Shown: piece by piece, positions 39,628 through 48,072 of the stretch
Layout of the letters: the number at the start of each line of letters is the position of its first letter
Numbering within the stretch: the first letter of the stretch is position 1
DNA from: an uncultured Bacteroidales bacterium
Lineage (GTDB): Bacteria > Bacteroidota > Bacteroidia > Bacteroidales > UBA932
Length of the DNA stretch: 64,000 nucleotides
Assembly (NCBI GenBank): GCA_905233275.1
Contig: CAJODR010000003.1
Coordinates: forward strand, 1 to 64,000
Direction of reading: 5' to 3'
Translations under genes and position numbers: made by a program
Notes under the pieces: model-generated
Database searches by the model: none
Told to the model about the DNA's origin: nothing
The model's input: only the letters and a program-made list of their open reading frames with translations

Positions 39628-39710
39628 AAGACCACTGTTGAAAACTTTCTGTCCTTTGTAACAAGAAAGTTCGAATTTAGAACAATTCTAAATTAAATAA
39701 TAGCTTAATG

Positions 39711-39745
39711 TCCTGTTAATCTGAAAATTAACAGGATTTTTATTT
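39711..39745 (+). terminator. Intrinsic terminator downstream of the PPTase gene
   Basis: TCCTGTTAAT-CTGAAA-ATTAACAGGA perfect 10-bp stem followed by TTTTTATTT. Confidence 0.8.
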
Positions 39746-39774
39746 GCGTGTTAATAACTTTTTTCGCCAAAACC

Positions 39775-39807
39775 TTGCAATAATGACAAAGGAATAATTT
39801 ATCTTTG
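39775..39807 (+). promoter_or_regulatory. Bacteroidales-type promoter for nrdD
   Basis: TTG 39775-39777, 22-nt spacer, TATCTTTG 39800-39807. Confidence 0.5.
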
Positions 39808-39810
39808 TTC

Positions 39811-39912
39811 CCCGGAATGAGATATCATTCCTGACACTGAAAAACACCAGATAAAAATAACGGCACCCCAGCCCCTCCGAAAGGCTGGCAATGCACTAAC
39901 TCGCTAAACCAA
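39811..39912 (+). other. Structured 5' leader of nrdD (candidate cis-regulatory RNA)
   Basis: GGAATGA-GATA-TCATTCC hairpin 39814-39831, A-rich linker, CCAGCC-N9-GGCTGG hairpin 39868-39888, about 100 nt between promoter and ATG 39913. Confidence 0.4.
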
Positions 39913-42120
39913 ATGGTAAAGTATGTAGTAAAACGCGACGGAAGACGCGTTGATTTCAACAACCAGAAGATTGTGGCCGCCGTCCTCAAGGCCATGGACG
40001 TCACCGAAGACGGAGAGGACATAGTACTTGCAGCACAGATCGCCGACACCATCTCCAAGATCGACAAGGTCGACATGAGTGTCGAGGAAATTCAGGACTG
40101 CGTTGAAAACGAACTGATGAACAGCCCCCGCAAGGAGGTCGCCAAGAAGTATATCGCCTACCGCAACAAGCGCAACATCGCCCGCAAGGCCAAGACCAAC
40201 GAGATCTTCCAGGCCATCATCGACGCCCAGGTCAACGATATCACCCGCGAAAACGCCAACATGAATGCCGACACCCCCGCCGGCATGATGATGAAATTCG
40301 CCTCCGAGGCCACAAAGAGCTATGTTGACGAATGCCTCCTCTCCGACCCCGTCCGCGAGGCCGTTGCAGGCAACTACATCCACATCCACGACAAGGACTA
40401 CTACCCGACCAAGTCCCTGACCTGCATCCAGCATCCCCTCGACCTCATTCTCGAGCACGGTCTCAAGGCCGGCCACGGCGAATCCCGTCCCGCCAAGAGG
40501 ATCGAGACCGCATCGGTGCTTGCATGCATCTCCATGGAGACCGTACAGAACGAGATGCACGGCGGTCAGGCCATCCCTGCATTCGACTTTTATCTGGCTC
40601 CTTACGTCCACAAGACATACGAAGAGGAGGTCGACAAGGTGTCCGTCATGATGAACGCCGACTACTCCGAGCTCAAGAACCAGCCCATCGACGATTACAT
40701 CAAACGTGACCTCGTCGGTCTCCAGGGCAAGGAAAGGGCCCGCCAGCACGCCATCAACCAGACTGTCGGCCGTGTCCACCAGGCCATGGAAGCGTTTGTT
40801 CACAACATGAACACCATCCACTCCCGCGGTGGCAACCAGGTGGTATTCTCCTCTATCAACTACGGCACCGACACATCCGCCGAGGGCCGCTGCATCATCC
40901 GTGAAATCCTCAACACCACATACGAAGGCGTGGGCAACGGCAGCACAGCCATATTCCCCATCCAGATCTGGAAGAAGAAGAGGGGCGTGAGCTATCTCCC
41001 CGGCGACCCCAACTACGACCTGTACAAATTCGCCTGCAAGGTCAGCGCCCGCCGTTTCTTCCCCAACATCCTCAATCTCGACGCCTCCTACAACCAGGAT
41101 GACGCATGGGATCCCAATGACCCCAAGCGCTATATCCACGAGGTTGCGACCATGGGCTGCCGCACCAGGGTGTACGGCAACATCTGCGGTCCCAAGACCT
41201 CCATCGGCCGCGGCAACCTCAGCTTCACCACCATCAACATCGTGAAGCTCGCCATCGAATGCATGGGCATCGAGAACAGGGAAGACCGCATCGCCGCCTT
41301 CATGAACCGTCTGGACTGGGCACTCGACATCGCCGCCCGTCAGCTCAACGAGCGCTTCAACTTCCAGAAGACCGCCCTCAAGAAGCAGTTCCCGCTCCTC
41401 ATGAACGGCCTCTGGCTCGGCAGCGCAAAGCTTGACGACACCGACACCATCGAGTCCGTCATCAACCAGGGCACCCTCTCCATCGGATTCATCGGCCTCG
41501 CCGAATGCCTCATCGCCCTCATCGGCAAGCATCACGGCGAAAGCGACGAAGCCCAGGAGCTCGGTCTCCGGATCATCTCCCACATGGCCGACAGGATCAA
41601 GGGCTTCGCTGAGACCTACCAGCACAACTTCACCTTCCTCGCAACCCCCGCAGAGGGTCTCGCCGGCAACTTCACCAAGAGGGACAAAAAGACCTTCGGC
41701 ATCCTCCCCGGCATCACCGACAAGGATTACTACACAAACTCCAGCCACATCCCGGTCTACTACCACTGCTCTCCCGAGCACAAGGCCAAGATCGAAGGCC
41801 CGTACCACAAGTACGAAAACGCCGGTCACATCTTCTACGTTGAAATCGACGGTGACGCCACCCACAATCCCGAGGCCATCATGCAGATCGTAGACCTCAT
41901 GGACAAATACGACATCGGCTACGGCTCCGTCAACCACAACCGCAACCGCTGCCTTGACTGCGGCTACGAGGACGCCACCGAAGGTCTCGAAACCTGCCCC
42001 CACTGCCACGGCAACCACATCGACACCCTCCAGCGCATCACCGGCTACCTCGTCGGCACCACCAACCGCTGGAACTCCGGCAAACTCGCCGAACTCCACG
42101 ACCGCGTAATCCATAAATGA
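39913..42120 (+). CDS. nrdD: Anaerobic ribonucleoside-triphosphate reductase (class III)
   Basis: N-terminal ATP-cone YVVKRDGRRVDFNNQKIVAAVLKAM; RGGNQVVFSSINYGTD; C-terminal CLDCGY...CPHC zinc motif; glycyl-radical-like RITGYLVGT. Confidence 0.97.
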   Translation: MVKYVVKRDGRRVDFNNQKIVAAVLKAMDVTEDGEDIVLAAQIADTISKIDKVDMSVEEIQDCVENELMNSPRKEVAKKYIAYRNKRNIARKAKTNEIFQAIIDAQVNDITRENANMNADTPAGMMMKFASEATKSYVDECLLSDPVREAVAGNYIHIHDKDYYPTKSLTCIQHPLDLILEHGLKAGHGESRPAKRIETASVLACISMETVQNEMHGGQAIPAFDFYLAPYVHKTYEEEVDKVSVMMNADYSELKNQPIDDYIKRDLVGLQGKERARQHAINQTVGRVHQAMEAFVHNMNTIHSRGGNQVVFSSINYGTDTSAEGRCIIREILNTTYEGVGNGSTAIFPIQIWKKKRGVSYLPGDPNYDLYKFACKVSARRFFPNILNLDASYNQDDAWDPNDPKRYIHEVATMGCRTRVYGNICGPKTSIGRGNLSFTTINIVKLAIECMGIENREDRIAAFMNRLDWALDIAARQLNERFNFQKTALKKQFPLLMNGLWLGSAKLDDTDTIESVINQGTLSIGFIGLAECLIALIGKHHGESDEAQELGLRIISHMADRIKGFAETYQHNFTFLATPAEGLAGNFTKRDKKTFGILPGITDKDYYTNSSHIPVYYHCSPEHKAKIEGPYHKYENAGHIFYVEIDGDATHNPEAIMQIVDLMDKYDIGYGSVNHNRNRCLDCGYEDATEGLETCPHCHGNHIDTLQRITGYLVGTTNRWNSGKLAELHDRVIHK

Positions 42121-42623
42121 GAATAAGGGTACTCGATATCTTACATCAGACAATGGCGGACGGCCCGGGTTTCCGGACGTCCGTCTATTGTGCTGGGTGC
42201 AGGCATGCGTGTAGGGGGTGCCATAATCCGCAGTCGTGGGATTTCAATGCGGGGAAGTGGATGAGTGTGGATGAGCTGCTTGAGATTATCAAGGCGGACA
42301 GTATGTCCAATGTGTCATTCTCCGGAGGAGATCCCTTTTATCAGGTTGAGGCGTTCACTGAGTTGGCGCGGAGGATCAAGGAGGAGACAAATAAGACTAT
42401 CTGGTGCTGGACGGGCTTTACAATTGAGGAAATCAGGGCGGACGAGCATCTGGCGCAGATGCTGGAGTATCTCGACGTGCTCGTCGACGGACCTTTCATT
42501 CTGGAACAGAGGGATACGACCCTTCTGTTCCGCGGCAGCCCCAACCAGCGCATCATCTACCTCCACGGCGAACCGCCGGAAGATGTGATACCCGGGACGG
42601 TGCCACTTGTAAAACTTCGCTGA
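42117..42623 (+). CDS. nrdG: Anaerobic RNR-activating radical SAM protein
   Basis: VYCAGCRHACRGCHNPQSWDFNAG, SFSGGDPFYQ; ATGA overlap with nrdD. Confidence 0.95.
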   Translation: MRIRVLDILHQTMADGPGFRTSVYCAGCRHACRGCHNPQSWDFNAGKWMSVDELLEIIKADSMSNVSFSGGDPFYQVEAFTELARRIKEETNKTIWCWTGFTIEEIRADEHLAQMLEYLDVLVDGPFILEQRDTTLLFRGSPNQRIIYLHGEPPEDVIPGTVPLVKLR

Positions 42624-42639
42624 ATTTTTGCTATCTTTG
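42607..42639 (+). promoter_or_regulatory. Promoter-like motif immediately upstream of the 42645 gene
   Basis: TTG 42607-42609, 22-nt spacer, TATCTTTG 42632-42639; only 5 nt before ATG 42645. Confidence 0.5.
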
Positions 42640-42644
42640 CAAAT

Positions 42645-43838
42645 ATGTCAAAGATAGCAGTCTATACGATCACTTCCGGCCTGCATGACGAGAATGCTGT
42701 CAGGGCGTTGTCGGACGAGTTTTTGACGGGGGTATTCCCCGACGGGGACTATGAGATGAGGGGAGCGGATTTCAGTGATTTCGGGAGTTTCCCGCTGAGT
42801 CTGATATATATCAGGACAGGTGGTGCTGAAGGTATCTTCAAATCGCTGCTGCCGGGGCTTCTGCAAAAGGGGGCCAGGCGCTTTTACCTCCTCACATCCG
42901 GCAAGAGCAATTCGCTTGCGGCCTCGCTCGAAATCCTTTCGTATCTTCGCCAGAACGGCCTGGAAGGCGAAGTCCTCCACGGCTCCAACACATACGTTTC
43001 CGAGCGCATCAGCACGCTAAATGCTGTGGGCAAGGCTCGAATGGCCATTCTCGGCACGAGAATCGGCGTGGTCGGCAAACCCTCCGACTGGCTCATAGCA
43101 AGCGCCGCCGATCCGTCCAAGATATGGGAGCAGTTAGGCGTCACCATCGTTGACATTCCCATGGAAGAGTTTCTGGAGGCGTTCAGGAGCGCTGAAGGTG
43201 CCTCCTGCCCTGACGGTATTGCCATGAAACGCGACATCCGCACTTCGTGGAATGACGCCGAGCGCATCTACTCCGCCCTCAAGTCAATCGTTTCCCGCCA
43301 CAGTCTCGGCGCTATTACCGTGCGCTGCTTCGACCTCCTCACGAGCGTCGGCAACACCGGCTGCCTGGCCCTTGCGAGGCTCAACGCCGAAGGCATTCCA
43401 GCCAGCTGCGAAGGCGATGTTCCGGCCCTTCTCTCGATGATGATCTCGAAGGCGCTCACCGGCCATACCGGCTTCCAGGCCAATCCTGCCCGCATTGACA
43501 CTGGGAGCGGACAGATTCTGTTCGCGCACTGCACCATTCCGCTTGACATCGTCAGCGAATGCACATTCGACACCCACTTCGAATCCGGCATCGGCGTCGG
43601 CATACACGGCCATTTCCCGGAGGGGCCGGTGACCGTTTTCAAGGTCTCCGGCGACCTGTCCCGCCGCTTCGTCTCCGAGGGCGAACTCATCGCCAACAGC
43701 TATGAGGACAACCTCTGCCGCACGCAGGTTACCCTCCGCATTCCGCCGGAGGACGCCCGCTACTTCCTCACAGACCCCATAGGCAATCATCACATTATCA
43801 TACCAGGCCATTGGAAGGACCTGCTAAGCCAATTCTGA
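42645..43838 (+). CDS. L-fucose/L-arabinose isomerase-fold protein (COG2407-like)
   Basis: RIGVVGKPSDWLIAS, AITVRCFDLLTSVGNTGCLALARLNAEGIPASCEGDVPALLSMMI, TFDTHFESGIGVGIHGHF. Confidence 0.75.
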   Translation: MSKIAVYTITSGLHDENAVRALSDEFLTGVFPDGDYEMRGADFSDFGSFPLSLIYIRTGGAEGIFKSLLPGLLQKGARRFYLLTSGKSNSLAASLEILSYLRQNGLEGEVLHGSNTYVSERISTLNAVGKARMAILGTRIGVVGKPSDWLIASAADPSKIWEQLGVTIVDIPMEEFLEAFRSAEGASCPDGIAMKRDIRTSWNDAERIYSALKSIVSRHSLGAITVRCFDLLTSVGNTGCLALARLNAEGIPASCEGDVPALLSMMISKALTGHTGFQANPARIDTGSGQILFAHCTIPLDIVSECTFDTHFESGIGVGIHGHFPEGPVTVFKVSGDLSRRFVSEGELIANSYEDNLCRTQVTLRIPPEDARYFLTDPIGNHHIIIPGHWKDLLSQF

Positions 43839-43863
43839 AATAAACCACTTAATTAAATAAACG

Positions 43864-45174
43864 ATGAAGAGAACTCTATTACTGTTACTCGCAAGCTGTC
43901 TGTCCTTTGCGGCAATAGCGCAGACGACCGACCCCCGGTTTCAGGGAACGTATGAAAAGAAAGTAGTTCAAACCTTCAATTTCAGCGATGGAACCATCGG
44001 CAAGAAGATATGGCTGAACAAGTATACCGACGGTAAGCCGTTCTACATCAATTCAACCTATTTCAGTGTCTCCACCGGTTCGACCAAAGACATGCAGGTA
44101 GACGTGAATGGATGGTACGGCGCTTCCACGACCGGCAGATTCTATTCCGGCAAGCTTCCGGACTGGCAGCTCGTAATCAACGTCAATACAAGTGAAGCCC
44201 GCCAATACTATCTGGAGCGTGTAGAGATCGATTGTTATTATCCGGACATGAGGGACAAGCACTTGCCTGAAATGGAAAAGAACACTCCCGGTACTTTCAC
44301 CAAGATTGTCTCCGGACAAAACAAAGACACGTGGCAGTACACCCCCAACCAGTATTGGTTCTCAACTCTGAAAATCAATATATCCTGGATGTATCGCGTG
44401 AAGAGCGTCATGCTGGTCCTGAAGCCGAAGCCCGAGAAACTTGTCAAGAGCGTACCCGACGAGACTTTTACGGTGAATGGCGTCCAATTCACGATGATCG
44501 GCGTGCCCGGCGGTAAGTTCTTAATGGGCCCCGATCCGGTTGATAAAACTAACAGTCCCGCCCATTATGTCACCCTGTCTGACTATCTCATCGGAGAGAC
44601 GGAGGTTACACAGGCGCTCTGGAAAGCCGTTATGGGCGATAGAAACAATCCAAGCCCGAAAAAAGCAGACACCCTGCCCGTGCACAAAATCCTCTACGAA
44701 GAGGCCCAGAATTTCGCCAGAAGGCTTTCACAGCTCACCGGACGCGAATTCTACGTACCGACCGAAGCACAGTGGGAGTATGCCGCCCTCGGCGGACCTT
44801 TTTCCCAGGGTTATATTTTCTCCGGCTCCAACATCGCGACAGATGTGGGTTGGGCGCGCCCGAAATCCAATTCTCCGGTCCAGCCGGTCAAAACCAAACG
44901 TCCTAACGAACTCGGCATTTACGATATGACCGGAAACGTGATGGAATGGGTGTCCGACCCCAGCGGACGCTATCCTACCTACCATGTCACAGACCCTCAG
45001 GTCGGACTGCCCTGGGGTTCGGAGGCAGACACCTACTACGTCCTTCGCGGCCAGCTGCTGAACAATACTGCTGATTATGGTGTAAAAAGACGCTATTCAG
45101 CTGTTATCAATGAGGATTGGTTCATCAAAGTACTTCAGCCCGGACTCCGTATCGCACTTAAACCCAAAAAATAA
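43864..45174 (+). CDS. Secreted SUMF1/FGE-fold protein with unknown N-terminal domain
   Basis: FMGPDPVDKTNSPAHYVTLSDYLIGETEVTQALWKAVMG, EFYVPTEAQWEYAALGG, LGIYDMTGNVMEWVSD. Confidence 0.88.
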   Translation: MKRTLLLLLASCLSFAAIAQTTDPRFQGTYEKKVVQTFNFSDGTIGKKIWLNKYTDGKPFYINSTYFSVSTGSTKDMQVDVNGWYGASTTGRFYSGKLPDWQLVINVNTSEARQYYLERVEIDCYYPDMRDKHLPEMEKNTPGTFTKIVSGQNKDTWQYTPNQYWFSTLKINISWMYRVKSVMLVLKPKPEKLVKSVPDETFTVNGVQFTMIGVPGGKFLMGPDPVDKTNSPAHYVTLSDYLIGETEVTQALWKAVMGDRNNPSPKKADTLPVHKILYEEAQNFARRLSQLTGREFYVPTEAQWEYAALGGPFSQGYIFSGSNIATDVGWARPKSNSPVQPVKTKRPNELGIYDMTGNVMEWVSDPSGRYPTYHVTDPQVGLPWGSEADTYYVLRGQLLNNTADYGVKRRYSAVINEDWFIKVLQPGLRIALKPKK

Positions 45175-45190
45175 CCGTTAATAACACAAT

Positions 45191-46207
45191 ATGAAAAAGA
45201 TTATCATCGCATTAAGCGTCATCGTCGCTTTTGCATCAGCCGCTTCTGCACAGAGCCTGAATCCTAAATATTCATCTGAAGCACGCCAGGGCAACCGCCT
45301 GCAGATCCTTCAGCGCATGGTGAGCAACATGGTGTGTGTGGCACCCCCGAATGGACAGAAGTATTCAACTTTCAGGATGGGCACCCCGGGCAATCCGACG
45401 CAAGAGCCCAAATTCGCCGATGCCGCACCTGTGCATCAGGTTTCACTTTCCACTTACTGGATCAGCAAGTATGAAGTAACCCAGGAAGAGTACGAAGCCG
45501 TGATGGGCGCAGCTGCAAACCACAGTATCGTAAAGGGCAAGGATCTGCCTGTCACCAACGTATCCTGGAATGACGTCCAGAAATTCTGCGAAAAGCTCCA
45601 CTCGCTGACCGGCCTCGACTTCGTGATGCCTACCGAAGCGCAGTGGGAGCTGGCGGCCCGTGGAGGAGATTGGATGAACACCAATTATGTGGTCTATTCC
45701 GGCCCTATCGAGAGTACCCGCAAGCTCTCAACCGTTGCCACGTGCTTCTACAACACCGAATATGCTCTCGGATACAGCAGCCCGGTTACGGCGACGAAAG
45801 AATATGAGAAGGCGCGCAAGGAAATCAATTCGCAGGGCTCTTATACAGAAAAGCTTCAGAAAGCCAACAAATGGGATGCAGACCATCATCTCACCCCCAG
45901 GACCCGTACATGGGTAATCCAGAACATCAAGCCCAACCGTCTCGGTATCTACGACATGAGCGGCAACGTTTCCGAATGGTGCTATGATGCATATGAATTC
46001 GGCTATACCAGCAAGAACCAGACAAATCCTGTCGTAAAGAAAGGTGACGCCAGAGTGTACAGGGGCGGCAACTACATGTCCACGACATCCTCTGAGGAAG
46101 AGATGACTTTCGTCTGGATGCGCAACTCCACCCACGGCAGCGCCAAGGACGCTCTCGGCAACCCCGGCAGCAAGCTGATCGGCATCCGCCTCGCCATCTG
46201 GAAATAA
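45191..46207 (+). CDS. Secreted SUMF1/FGE-fold protein
   Basis: VHQVSLSTYWISKYEVTQEEYEAVMG, FVMPTEAQWELAARGGDW, LGIYDMSGNVSEWCYD. Confidence 0.9.
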   Translation: MKKIIIALSVIVAFASAASAQSLNPKYSSEARQGNRLQILQRMVSNMVCVAPPNGQKYSTFRMGTPGNPTQEPKFADAAPVHQVSLSTYWISKYEVTQEEYEAVMGAAANHSIVKGKDLPVTNVSWNDVQKFCEKLHSLTGLDFVMPTEAQWELAARGGDWMNTNYVVYSGPIESTRKLSTVATCFYNTEYALGYSSPVTATKEYEKARKEINSQGSYTEKLQKANKWDADHHLTPRTRTWVIQNIKPNRLGIYDMSGNVSEWCYDAYEFGYTSKNQTNPVVKKGDARVYRGGNYMSTTSSEEEMTFVWMRNSTHGSAKDALGNPGSKLIGIRLAIWK

Positions 46208-46220
46208 TCCCCCTCCAGCC

Positions 46221-46330
46221 CCGTGGCGCTTAATCAACTGCGCCACAGCTGTTTATACAATTGTCTGGCCCCCAACCCGGGGGCCAGACAATTACATTAT
46301 GCGCTGATCCTCAGCCGGTTCCGCGCCACG
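46221..46330 (+). repeat. Nested-palindrome element, copy A (inverted relative to copy B)
   Basis: CCGTGGCGC...GCGCCACG ends; perfect 15-bp hairpin AATTGTCTGGCCCCC-AACCC-GGGGGCCAGACAATT 46259-46293; ungapped match to reverse complement of 50677-50786. Confidence 0.9.
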
Positions 46331-46332
46331 CG

Positions 46333-47484
46333 CTAGATTTCTATCTCCGGGGTGGATTTGTCCCTGTCGGGGATCAGGCGGCGGACGGCTTTCTGTTTAT
46401 AGAAGAACCGTCCGGCGACGACCCTGATGACGGTGTAGGCCGGAATTGCTGCGAGCATTCCCAGGACGCCTCCGATGTGCCCGGCGACGAGGATGACGAT
46501 GAATATCTCCAGCGGCGTGGCCTGGATGCTGGAAGAATAGATGAGCGGCTGGTAGATAAAGTTGTCGATGAGCTGAACGGACAGCATTATGACCAGCACG
46601 ATGCCGGCGAATACCCAGATATTCACGTCCAGACCTACGCCTACGCCGTATTTCAGTACCACGCAAAGCAGGGCTCCGAGGATCTCTCCGATAAGGGGTC
46701 CGATGTACGGTATTACGTTGAGTATTCCGGCGATGAATGCTATTCCGAGAGCATATCCGGCCCCGATCCGTGCTATCAGCCAGAGGCCGAGGAAATCCAG
46801 CAAGGCCACGCCCGTCATTTCGACGAGCAGCCCGATGAAATAACGTGACAGCAGTCTCTCGATATCCGAGATGGCCTTGCCTACGGACTCCTCAATGCGG
46901 TCGGGGACGAGGGCCGCAATTATTCGGCCGAAAAGGCCGTCGTTCTTGATGAAGAAGAAGGAGATGAATGCGACGGAAAACAGGCCCACGACGATGCCGG
47001 CGACCGCAGAGGCGACTGAGCCGAGAAGGCTGGTCACGCTGATGTCTGACACGACTTCTTTGACCCTGTCCAGCAGGACACCAACAGCGTCAAAGTCCTC
47101 GCTGATACCGGGAATCACGCTTATTACCCACTTGTTGATATCCTCGATGACATTGCCTTCCGGCAACTTGATGTGGCTGAAAATCGACGCGTCGCTGATT
47201 ATTCCGGAAATCACCGGAACCATTCTCGTAAACAGCAGGAAGAGACCGCCGAAAATCAGAACCAGCGTCAGAATCGCCAGAAGCCAATCCGGCGCGGAGT
47301 GCCCTGCAATGCGGATTTTGGCGAGAAGTTTCTTAATCGGCTTCCCGATCAGCGATACGACGAACGCCAGGACCACATACAGCAGAATACCCCTGAAATA
47401 CCAGCAAAGCAGCGCCAGTATGGCAATGACACCGATTTTGATCAGGTATCCGGCCAGTCTGTCAACGTTCCTCTGACTGTCCAT
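46333..47484 (-). CDS. AI-2E family transporter
   Basis: PerM-like: ALLCWYFRGILLYVVLAFVVSLIGKPIKK, GILNVIPYIGPLIGEILGAL. Confidence 0.9.
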   Translation of the reverse strand: MDSQRNVDRLAGYLIKIGVIAILALLCWYFRGILLYVVLAFVVSLIGKPIKKLLAKIRIAGHSAPDWLLAILTLVLIFGGLFLLFTRMVPVISGIISDASIFSHIKLPEGNVIEDINKWVISVIPGISEDFDAVGVLLDRVKEVVSDISVTSLLGSVASAVAGIVVGLFSVAFISFFFIKNDGLFGRIIAALVPDRIEESVGKAISDIERLLSRYFIGLLVEMTGVALLDFLGLWLIARIGAGYALGIAFIAGILNVIPYIGPLIGEILGALLCVVLKYGVGVGLDVNIWVFAGIVLVIMLSVQLIDNFIYQPLIYSSSIQATPLEIFIVILVAGHIGGVLGMLAAIPAYTVIRVVAGRFFYKQKAVRRLIPDRDKSTPEIEI

Positions 47485-47490
47485 TGTGCG

Positions 47491-48072
47491 TTACGGGAGG
47501 GTGCAGGATTCGTCGGTGCAGAGAACTTTGTCGGCGGCTGCCGGGGCGGGAGCATTGCCGCCGAGTGCTGCGGCGACTTTGGCTGCCACGACTGTGCCGA
47601 GGGCGACTCTGCCGTTTTCGTCGATGAGGTAGAGGGAGGGAATCCATTTGACGCCATAGTCGGCGGCAACCTTGGACTCCTTCTTGCCGGCGGGATCGAA
47701 AAGCTGGACTCCGGGAAGAGCCTGCTCCGCGGCGAATGCTTTCAGCGTATCAAACGAACGGTCGAATGATACCGAGACGAATGCGACATTTGCCGGATCC
47801 GCGGCACTATACATCTCCTTGAGTTCAGGCACCTCGGCCCTGCAGTCCGGGCACCATGAGGCCCAGAAGACCAGCACGACTTTACGGCCGCGGAAGTCAC
47901 TGAGACTCACCTGTTTGCCATTCAGATCACCGAGCGTGAACGAAGGAGCGGCAGTCCCGGGGGCGAGGAGGTCGACGGCATACTGGGCGTCGAGATCCTC
48001 TTCCTGGACCGTCTGGGCCGAGGCGGCTATGCCCGTCATTATGGCAAGGGCCATGATAAGCAGTCTTTTCAT
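47491..48072 (-). CDS. Secreted TlpA-like thiol:disulfide oxidoreductase/thioredoxin-fold protein
   Basis: APSFTLGDLNGKQVSLSDFRGRKVVLVFWASWCPDCRAEVPELKEMY. Confidence 0.9.
   Translation of the reverse strand: MKRLLIMALAIMTGIAASAQTVQEEDLDAQYAVDLLAPGTAAPSFTLGDLNGKQVSLSDFRGRKVVLVFWASWCPDCRAEVPELKEMYSAADPANVAFVSVSFDRSFDTLKAFAAEQALPGVQLFDPAGKKESKVAADYGVKWIPSLYLIDENGRVALGTVVAAKVAAALGGNAPAPAAADKVLCTDESCTLP

Noticed and set aside
39904-42153. 749-aa ORF antisense to the whole of nrdD
   Set aside because: Shadow ORF from GC-rich codon bias; composition is Val/Gly/Asp-rich with no domain pattern, while the sense frame is unmistakable NrdD.
46261-46848. ORF 46261..46848 and ORF 50263..50784 sharing similar peptide stretches
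   Set aside because: Similarity comes from the two nested-palindrome repeats being translated; not real proteins.
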